A DNA stretch of 64,000 nt from contig NZ_BMJA01000001.1 of NCBI RefSeq assembly GCF_014642835.1, positions 407,940-471,939 of the forward strand, read 5' to 3'. A program made the position numbers and the translations under genes. This DNA is from Dyella nitratireducens. GTDB taxonomy: Bacteria; Pseudomonadota; Gammaproteobacteria; Xanthomonadales; Rhodanobacteraceae. The notes beneath the pieces were generated by a model that saw only the letters and a program-made list of their open reading frames with translations, made no database searches and had not been told where the DNA came from. Shown here one piece after another: positions 46,435 through 53,227 of this stretch (the stretch's first letter is position 1; each line of letters opens with the position of its first letter).

Positions 46435-47991
46435 ATGCCCGCACCACGTTTGAAATGCCTGGGCCTGCTGTTTCTTGCCGCAGCGCCGCTCGCCACAGCC
46501 TTGCCATTGCAGGCGGCAGGCAGCGCACCACTGAGTGCAGACGATATCGCCTGGCTGCGCCGCGCCAGCTTTGGCCTGGATAGCGCCACCGTCGAGCGCT
46601 ATCACGAACTAGGCCGTACACGTTTCCTCGATGAACAACTGGCGGGTGGCGATGATCCCCTTCCACCCGCCGTCGCCCCACTGATCAACAGCTACGAGGT
46701 GTACAACACCTCGCCCGCCAAACTGATCGCCGACTACCGCGACGAAGCGAAAAAAGTAAAAGAAGTGGACGCGGCGGATGCCAACGCCAAGGAGATGGCG
46801 AAGAAAGATTTCCAGAAATATCGCCGCGATCTCTACAAACAAAGTGCAGAAGTGGAATTGCTGCGCGCGATCTACGGCCAGAATCAGCTCAAGGAACAAA
46901 TGGTCTGGTTCTGGCTCAACCACTTCAACATCTATGCACCGAAAGCTGCCGTGGGCCTGTTCGCCACGGACTACGAAGAGAACGACATCCGCCCGCACGC
47001 GCTGGGCAAGTTCAAAGACCTGGTGATGGCCACGCTGGAAAGCCCGGCCATGCAGCTGTACCTGGACAATGCACACAACGTGCGCGGCAAGACCAATGAA
47101 AATTACGCGCGCGAATTGATGGAATTGCATACGCTTGGCGTGCATGCCGGTTACACGCAACAGGATGTGCAGCAGCTGTCATTGATACTCACTGGCGCCG
47201 GCATCGTGCCGCAGCGCAAAGACAACGTCATCGATGGGATCGACGGCAACTTTCTCAATCCGCGCGCGGGCGTGGTACGCAACGGCCTGTTCGTTTTCCT
47301 GCCGGGCCGGCACGATTACAGCACCAAGCAATTCCTCGGGCACACCATCAAAGGCAGCGGCTTCGATGAAATCGATCAGGCCGTCGATCTGATCGTGCAT
47401 CAGCCGGCGTGTGCGCAATTCATCTCGCACCAGCTGGCGGCGTATTTCATTTCCGACGACCCGCCGCCGGCCCTGGTGAACGCCATGGCAGAAACCTTCC
47501 AGCGCACCGATGGCGATATCGCCGCCGTGTTGCGCACCATGTTCCTGTCCAAATATGCCACCACCGGCTCCGGCAAGAAATTCAAGGACCCCATGCAATT
47601 CGTGGTCTCCGCGATGCGCATGAGCTACGACGGCAAGCCGATCACCGATGCCGATCCGTTGGTGAACTGGCTCAACCAGATGGCCGAACCGATGTACGGC
47701 CATATCACGCCGGATGGCTACCCCAGCGACAGCACAAGCTGGTCCAGCTCCGGCCAGATGGCCAAGCGCTTCGATGTAGCGCGTGCCATCGGCAGCGGCC
47801 GCAACCGGTTGTTCGCGAATGCCGATGGCGACGTGCAGCGCGCCGATCCGCCGATGTTGAACTCCGCTTTGTTCCAGCAGACCTTGCAACCCACGCTATC
47901 CACCGCCACGCGTGACGCTCTCACCAAGGCCAACACGCCCGTGGAATGGAACACTTTCCTGCTGTCCTCACCCGACTTCAATTACCGCTGA
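46435..47991 (+). CDS. DUF1800 family secreted protein, copy 1
   Basis: A 518-residue protein with a signal peptide (about 1-28) and the DUF1800 core: DDIAWLRRASFGLDSATVERY, QMVWFWLNHFNIYA, NYARELMELHTLGVHAGYTQQDVQQL, ending SSPDFNYR. The family is exported and found paired with DUF1501, with unknown biochemical role. The next gene is the DUF1501 partner 16 bases on. A second DUF1800 follows at 49380. ATG at 46435 starts the signal peptide. Confidence 0.88.
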   Translation: MPAPRLKCLGLLFLAAAPLATALPLQAAGSAPLSADDIAWLRRASFGLDSATVERYHELGRTRFLDEQLAGGDDPLPPAVAPLINSYEVYNTSPAKLIADYRDEAKKVKEVDAADANAKEMAKKDFQKYRRDLYKQSAEVELLRAIYGQNQLKEQMVWFWLNHFNIYAPKAAVGLFATDYEENDIRPHALGKFKDLVMATLESPAMQLYLDNAHNVRGKTNENYARELMELHTLGVHAGYTQQDVQQLSLILTGAGIVPQRKDNVIDGIDGNFLNPRAGVVRNGLFVFLPGRHDYSTKQFLGHTIKGSGFDEIDQAVDLIVHQPACAQFISHQLAAYFISDDPPPALVNAMAETFQRTDGDIAAVLRTMFLSKYATTGSGKKFKDPMQFVVSAMRMSYDGKPITDADPLVNWLNQMAEPMYGHITPDGYPSDSTSWSSSGQMAKRFDVARAIGSGRNRLFANADGDVQRADPPMLNSALFQQTLQPTLSTATRDALTKANTPVEWNTFLLSSPDFNYR

Positions 47992-48007
47992 GCCAAGAGG
48001 GACCGTT

Positions 48008-49207
48008 ATGAACCGTCGCGAATTTCTGCTCGCCGCCGCCAGCGCCGCCGCACTGCCTGCGCTCTCTTTCTCGGGCCGGCTTTTTGCAGCGCCCGCCAAC
48101 TCGCCACGCTTCCTGTTTGTGTTCCTGCGCGGCGGCTACGACTGCAACAACTTCCTGGTGCCGTATAGCAGCGACTTCTATTACGAATCGCGCCCCACCA
48201 TCGCCATCGCCAAGCCGGATCGCAACAACCCGAATTCAGCGCTTCCGCTCGACGCGAATTGGGGCATGAACCCGGTGCTGCGCGATTCGATCTATCCGCT
48301 ATGGGAGAAAAAGCAGATCGCCTTCATCCCGTTTGCCGGCACCGATGATCTCTCGCGCAGCCACTTCGAAACGCAGGACAGCATCGAGCGCGGCGAACCC
48401 TTGAACACCTCCGGCAATTACCGCTCCGGGTTCCTGGCGCGCCTGTCCAGCCAGCTCACCGGCATACCGGCCATCGCCTTCACCAACAGCCTGCCGCTGA
48501 GCTTCCAGGGTGCAGGCAAGGACATTCCCAATATCTCGCTGAAGGGCAACACCAAGGCGAATTTCGATGAGCGGCAGTCCGCCATCCTGGCCGGCATGTA
48601 CAAGGACACCTCGCTCGCCTCAGCCGCTGCTGATGGCCTGAGCCTGCGCAGCACCGTCTCGATGGACCTGCAGAAAGAAATGACTGCCGCCAGCCGCGGT
48701 GCACCGAATGCCTCCGGCTTCGCGCAGGAAACGCAACGCATCGCCGCCCTGATGCGCGATCAATACCGCCTTGGCTTCGTCGACGTCGGCGGTTGGGATA
48801 CGCACGTCAACCAGGGCAACGTCACCGGCGGCCTCGCCAACAACCTGCATAACCTCGGCAACGGCCTTGCCGCGTACGCTGCGGCGCTCGGCAACGAATG
48901 GAACAACACGGTGGTGGTCGTGGTATCCGAATTCGGCCGCACCTTCCGCGAAAATGGCGACCGCGGTACCGACCATGGCCACGGCACCGTGCACTGGGTG
49001 CTGGGCGGGAAGGTCAACGGTGGCCGTATCGCCGGCGAACAGGTGGCGGTGACACAGCAGAACCTGCTGCAGAATCGCGATTATCAGGTGCTCAATAATT
49101 ATCGGGATGTGTATAGCGGGTTGCTCGGGCGCATCTGGGGCTTGCGCGGCAATCAATTGCAGGATGTGTTTCCGCAGGCAAAACCACGCGATCTGCAATT
49201 GGTCTGA
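48008..49207 (+). CDS. DUF1501 family Tat-exported protein
   Basis: A 399-residue protein with twin-arginine leader MNRREFLLAAASAAALPALS. The fold is alkaline-phosphatase-like: FVFLRGGYDCNNFLVPY, DDLSRSHFETQDS, VGGWDTHVNQGNVTGG, and VVVSEFGRTFRENGDRGTDHG are family signatures and probable metal ligands. The family is sulfatase-related but uncharacterised. It is cotranscribed with the DUF1800 gene in front. Confidence 0.88.
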   Translation: MNRREFLLAAASAAALPALSFSGRLFAAPANSPRFLFVFLRGGYDCNNFLVPYSSDFYYESRPTIAIAKPDRNNPNSALPLDANWGMNPVLRDSIYPLWEKKQIAFIPFAGTDDLSRSHFETQDSIERGEPLNTSGNYRSGFLARLSSQLTGIPAIAFTNSLPLSFQGAGKDIPNISLKGNTKANFDERQSAILAGMYKDTSLASAAADGLSLRSTVSMDLQKEMTAASRGAPNASGFAQETQRIAALMRDQYRLGFVDVGGWDTHVNQGNVTGGLANNLHNLGNGLAAYAAALGNEWNNTVVVVVSEFGRTFRENGDRGTDHGHGTVHWVLGGKVNGGRIAGEQVAVTQQNLLQNRDYQVLNNYRDVYSGLLGRIWGLRGNQLQDVFPQAKPRDLQLV

Positions 49208-49228
49208 AGTTAGTTGCACCCTCAAGGC

Positions 49229-49257
49229 TGTCATTCCCGCGAAAGCGGGAATGACGG
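49229..49257. repeat. Short family A-related palindrome
   Basis: TCATTCCCGC-GAAA-GCGGGAATGA, a self-complementary single unit after the DUF1501 gene. Confidence 0.75.
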
Positions 49258-49272
49258 CTCCGAGGCAGTTGC

Positions 49273-49346
49273 GTAGGTTGGGGTGCAAACCCCAACATCG
49301 CCATGCAAAGTGGCTCCGGTATGTTGGGGTTTGCACCCCAACCTAC
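49273..49346. repeat. Family B palindromic repeat pair
   Basis: Full pair between the DUF1501 gene and the second DUF1800 gene. Confidence 0.9.
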
Positions 49347-49379
49347 ATCATCCCACTCTCTGGAGACGAGACCTGCCGC

Positions 49380-50903
49380 ATGCGCCCCATCGCCCTAGCC
49401 ACCCTCACGCTATCGCTAAGCCTGCTACTCGCTCCTACCCTCACCCAGGCGGCCAGCACCAGCTTCACCTCCAACGACATCGCCTGGCTGCGCCGCGATA
49501 GCTTCGGCCTCAACTCCTCGACCGTCGCGCAATACCGCTCGCTGGGCCGCAACACATTGCTGACCAAGCAACTCAACAACCAACTCGGCGATACCCTGCC
49601 CGCCCCCATCGCCGCGCAAATCGATAGCTACGACGCTTTCCACACCCCGCTCGACCAGTTGCTCACCTCACTGCAACAGGAACAACAGCAACTGCGCAAC
49701 ATACCCGACGGCCCTGAAAAACAGGCTGCCAACAAAGCCATCCAAGAGCGTGGCAATCAGATCGGGCTGCAAGCACAGCAAGCCGAATTGCTTCACGCCA
49801 TCTACGGCCCGAACCAGCTCAAAGAACAACTGGTGTGGTTCTGGCTCAATCACTTCAGCGTCTATGCCGCCAAAGGGCGCGTGCGCTGGGAACTGGCCGA
49901 TTACGAAAACACCATCCGCGCGCATGCACTCGGCAAATTCCGCGACCTGGTGATGGCCACGCTGCAGAGCCCGGCCATGCTGGAATTTCTCGACAACGCG
50001 CAAAACGCCAAAGGCCACGTCAACGAAAACTACGCCCGCGAACTGATGGAGCTGCACACACTGGGCGTCAATGCCGGCTACACCCAGCAGGATGTGCAGC
50101 AACTGGCGTTGATCCTCACTGGCGTCGGCATCACCCCGGTGGATGGCAGGCCGCAGAACTTCAATCCGAAGATGGCCCCGCTGGTCGTGCAGGACGGCAT
50201 GTTCCAGTTCAACCCGCAGCGGCATGATTTCAGCGACAAGCAGCTGCTCGGCAAGACCATCAAGGGCAGCGGCTACGATGAAGTGAAGCAAGCCGTCGAC
50301 CTGATCGTGAAACAACCCGCCTGCGCACAATTCGTCTCGCGCAAGCTCGCCGAATACTTCGTGGCCGACAATCCGCCACCCGCGCTGGTAGCCAAAATGG
50401 CGCACACCTTCCAACGCACCGATGGCGATATCGCGCAAGTGATGCGCGTGATGTTCCAGTCACCGGAACTGCTTAGCGGCAGCGGCAAGAAGTTCAAAGA
50501 CCCCGCGCAGTTCATCGTCTCATCCGTGCGCCTTGCTTACGATGGTTCGCCCATCGTCAATGCGCAGCCCTTGGTAGGCTGGCTTAACCAACTGGATCAG
50601 CCGCTATTCGGCCGAATCACACCAGACGGCTGGCCACTCGACGGCGAAGCCTGGTCCAGCTCCGGACAGATGGCCAAACGCTTCGACATCGCCCACGCCA
50701 TCGGCACCGGCAACAACCAACTCTTCACCCCCGCCGGCAGCGCCGCACGCACCGCCGGCTTCCCGATGCTGACTACACGCCTCTACTACGACGCCATCGA
50801 TCCGTACTTGTCGAAAGCCACCCGCGACGCGTTGGCGAAGGCAACGTCGCAGCAGGAGTGGAACACCTTTCTGCTCTCGTCGCCGGATCTCAATTACCGC
50901 TAA
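49380..50903 (+). CDS. DUF1800 family secreted protein, copy 2
   Basis: A 507-residue paralogue of the protein at 46435, with signal peptide (about 1-23, ending TQAAS) and the same blocks (DIAWLRRDSFGLNSSTVAQY, LVWFWLNHFSVYA, NYARELMELHTLGVNAGYTQ, SSPDLNYR). It lacks its own DUF1501 partner, so it may share the one upstream. The central spacer is Gln-rich and differs from copy 1. ATG at 49380 is preceded by GGAGACGAG. Confidence 0.88.
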   Translation: MRPIALATLTLSLSLLLAPTLTQAASTSFTSNDIAWLRRDSFGLNSSTVAQYRSLGRNTLLTKQLNNQLGDTLPAPIAAQIDSYDAFHTPLDQLLTSLQQEQQQLRNIPDGPEKQAANKAIQERGNQIGLQAQQAELLHAIYGPNQLKEQLVWFWLNHFSVYAAKGRVRWELADYENTIRAHALGKFRDLVMATLQSPAMLEFLDNAQNAKGHVNENYARELMELHTLGVNAGYTQQDVQQLALILTGVGITPVDGRPQNFNPKMAPLVVQDGMFQFNPQRHDFSDKQLLGKTIKGSGYDEVKQAVDLIVKQPACAQFVSRKLAEYFVADNPPPALVAKMAHTFQRTDGDIAQVMRVMFQSPELLSGSGKKFKDPAQFIVSSVRLAYDGSPIVNAQPLVGWLNQLDQPLFGRITPDGWPLDGEAWSSSGQMAKRFDIAHAIGTGNNQLFTPAGSAARTAGFPMLTTRLYYDAIDPYLSKATRDALAKATSQQEWNTFLLSSPDLNYR

Positions 50904-50961
50904 ACCGCTTGTTACTCGACATGCAGCTCTCCCCTGCGCGGCAGGGGATCGTCACCCCTCA

Positions 50962-51088
50962 CCGTCATTCCGGCGAACGAACACCAGAATCCAGTCTAAA
51001 TACGTTGTGCGAAGCACTCCTAACTTTTTATTTTGAGTGCTTCGCACGGCATGTTTGTACTGGATTCCGGCGTTCGCCGGAATGACGA
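50962..51088. repeat. REPIN-like pair (family A)
   Basis: ACCGTCATTCCGGCGAACG and a complementary unit around a GTGCGAAGCACTCC type centre, in the convergent gap 50904-51118. Confidence 0.85.
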
Positions 51089-51118
51089 TCAGGCCATGGA
51101 AGAAACATCCCGGGCGGC

Positions 51119-51577
51119 TTACACATCCACCCGCCGATACTCCCCCTCCATCACCCTCTCCCAATTCACCCCACCATCAAACGAACTCTCCAACACCAAC
51201 CGATAAACCCCGTCCACCACCCACTCATAAATATGTCGCGTCTGCCCGCGCTGCGAACTGCGCAGAAACACCAGCCGCTTTCCATCCCAATGCCCTGTCG
51301 CCGGCTGCGCAGGCGTAAATCCATAACTATCGAACCAATACAACGCGTACTCGCCAGGCTCCTGCCCTGAAACAAGCACTGCATGCGCCTGCAACGCCAG
51401 CCTCCCATCGCGCTCTTCGCGGTAATCCAGCAACAACACCTTGCCACCAAGATCGAACCGCGCACTGACGCTGCCTATCGCAGGACCACCCTGTCCCCAG
51501 CGCGTGGTAGCAATCGTTTCATCGCCAACCCATTCACCTGCCAGCGCATCCAACACATTGCCTTCCAGAACGTCCAT
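51119..51577 (-). CDS. DUF1579-like small protein
   Basis: A 152-residue soluble protein with no signal peptide. The beta-rich pattern (LAGEWVGDETIATTRWGQGG, YALYWFDSYGFTPAQ, GHWDGKRLVFLRSSQRGQTRHIYEW) resembles DUF1579/lipocalin-like folds; the function is unknown. It follows the membrane-protein gene by six bases and is likely in the PadR operon. Confidence 0.72.
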   Translation of the reverse strand: MDVLEGNVLDALAGEWVGDETIATTRWGQGGPAIGSVSARFDLGGKVLLLDYREERDGRLALQAHAVLVSGQEPGEYALYWFDSYGFTPAQPATGHWDGKRLVFLRSSQRGQTRHIYEWVVDGVYRLVLESSFDGGVNWERVMEGEYRRVDV

Positions 51578-51583
51578 GGCCGA

Positions 51584-52525
51584 TCACTCCTTTGCGCTTC
51601 CCGCCACCAACAGGTGCTTGGCGATCTGTCCATGCAGATAACCCAGCCCACGTACGATATGCAGCGTGGCGAACAACATGACGATGCCGATAATCGACGC
51701 GCAAATCGTGCCCGGCCAACCACCCCACCAGGTCACCCATTCGCATATCCACGCCGAACCATTGCAGCTGGCGTACGGGATGCCGAACGACTCCAGCACC
51801 ACCTTTGCAATCGGCGACAACGCCAGCGCAAGCGATGTGGAAAGCATCGTCACCGCAATCGTGAAATAGGCAATGCCAAGCGGCAGCATCAGAACCATGT
51901 AGGCCAACGTGCCCCACGTGCGCGGATCACTGAGCACCGCACCAATGCGTTGCCAGAACGACATGCCACGCGTGGAGAACGGTGGCCGCCGCGGCATGCG
52001 CACACCGAGCATGGTTTCCACGATGCGCCCTTCCATCAGCGACAACATGCGCACGGAACCGAGGAACAACAACGCAAACGGAATGCCGATGATCAACACA
52101 AACAGGCCAAACGACAGCGAGATGCCCGTCACCGCCCAGGTAAAATAGAAGATACCCGTGGCGAGCGACAACACCATGTAGAACAGCGCACCGTAAGTGT
52201 GCGGATCCGCGGCCACACCGAAAAATTGTCCCAGCCACGAAGCCTGTTTCGGCGGCTTTGGCGGACGCAGTGCACGCTGAATCTTTATTTCCTGATCACG
52301 ATAAATATCCGCCACTTCCTCCGGCGCGCCGTAGCTGCTGACCACTTTCGCCAGCATGTCCGCCTCGCTGCGCCCCGGCTGATCGGCCAGTTCGGCGCGC
52401 AGATGTTCTTCGGCGTCATACAACGCATCCTGGATCAACGCCGGATCTGCGCCACGCAGCGCAGCGCGCAGTTGTTCCAGATACTCGGCAATCGTCCTTG
52501 GCATCTTTGGTGCATCCGCATTCAT
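51584..52525 (-). CDS. HAAS-domain membrane protein (PadR partner)
   Basis: A 313-residue protein. Residues 1-75 form a helical HAAS/DUF1700-type domain (YLEQLRAALRGADPALIQDALYDAEEHLRAE). Two related membrane modules follow (about 110-170 and 200-290), each with two or three hydrophobic segments after a DPHTYGALFYMV / DPRTWGTLAYMV motif, like the PF13796 sensor domain. Such proteins are normally encoded next to PadR regulators. Its ATG overlaps the padR stop (ATGA). Confidence 0.8.
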   Translation of the reverse strand: MNADAPKMPRTIAEYLEQLRAALRGADPALIQDALYDAEEHLRAELADQPGRSEADMLAKVVSSYGAPEEVADIYRDQEIKIQRALRPPKPPKQASWLGQFFGVAADPHTYGALFYMVLSLATGIFYFTWAVTGISLSFGLFVLIIGIPFALLFLGSVRMLSLMEGRIVETMLGVRMPRRPPFSTRGMSFWQRIGAVLSDPRTWGTLAYMVLMLPLGIAYFTIAVTMLSTSLALALSPIAKVVLESFGIPYASCNGSAWICEWVTWWGGWPGTICASIIGIVMLFATLHIVRGLGYLHGQIAKHLLVAGSAKE

Positions 52526-52890
52526 CGCCAGTCTCCTTGCAGAACCTTGTCAACCGAATCGCGCGTAGCCCCCCACGCCGCAATCCACTCACGCAGCACC
52601 TCACGTCCCAATTTGGTGATGCGGTAATAACGCCGCGGCGGCCCGCTCACCGAGGGCTCCACCTCGCTGGCCAACAGACCGCTCCCTTCCAGATTGCGCA
52701 GCACCGGATAAAGCGCGCTTTGCTTACCCGCCAGCACGCCCTCTTCCCCCAGCTCTTCCAAGCGCTTGGCAATCTGATAGCCATACAACGGCTGCCGCGA
52801 CTGCCCCAGCACCGCCAGCAAAACCAGCGACACAGTACCCGCCGACAGCTCTTTCTGAAACTTCTTGATTTGGGCCGCAATGTCTTCCAC
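52522..52890 (-). CDS. PadR-family transcriptional regulator
   Basis: A 122-residue winged-helix protein: LLAVLGQSRQPLYGYQIAKRLEELGEEGVLAGKQSALYPVLRNLEGSGLL is the PadR DNA-binding core, with RRYYRITKLGREVL wing. It should repress its own operon with the HAAS membrane protein and the DUF1579-like gene; the inducer is unknown. A near-perfect palindrome lies about 40 bases upstream. Confidence 0.9.
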   Translation of the reverse strand: MEDIAAQIKKFQKELSAGTVSLVLLAVLGQSRQPLYGYQIAKRLEELGEEGVLAGKQSALYPVLRNLEGSGLLASEVEPSVSGPPRRYYRITKLGREVLREWIAAWGATRDSVDKVLQGDWR

Positions 52891-52928
52891 GGCTGCCCTG
52901 CCCTTCCACTTATAGTGGAGGGAATAGT

Positions 52929-52945
52929 AGTGCGAAGTTCGTACT
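52929..52945. promoter_or_regulatory. Possible PadR operator
   Basis: AGTGCGAA-G-TTCGTACT, an 8-1-8 palindrome with one mismatch, upstream of the padR start. A plausible autoregulatory site; pattern-based only. Confidence 0.45.
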
Positions 52946-52986
52946 AGTGTATGGGTATGAAGTCATGGGCTAGCCGGGCGCTGCGT

Positions 52987-53060
52987 TTTGGGCACAACAC
53001 CAATGTATGTACCGGTTTCACATGCTTTGGTGTTCGCTGACATGTACAAACATTGGTGTT
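52987..53060. repeat. Left end of the island: terminal repeat and subterminal motifs
   Basis: The terminal repeat is 52987-53015. Motif copies: minus strand at 52996-53013 (GGTACATACATTGGTGTT), plus strand at 53019-53034 (CACATGCTTTGGTGTT) and 53043-53060 (TGTACAAACATTGGTGTT). Between here and the helicase gene, 53176-53191 is a perfect palindrome (ATGCGT-CAGA-ACGCAT), a possible operator; otherwise no gene is seen in 52891-53227. Confidence 0.7.
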
Positions 53061-53227
53061 AAGAAGGGCGCTGACCAGGGCCTGGGGACAACCGTTTTCG
53101 AATCTGAACAGATATCAGGCAATATATCGGCGGCCATTGGCCTAAAAACCAAGGACTTGCCCGCGGACGGGGGCAATGCGTCAGAACGCATAGAAGCCAC
53201 TACGGATAGAACATAGGGAGGAGAAAC

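Noticed and set aside
7159-49346. CRISPR-like array from the many similar repeats
   Set aside because: Copies are kilobases apart, each a palindromic pair, with no regular spacers and no cas genes.
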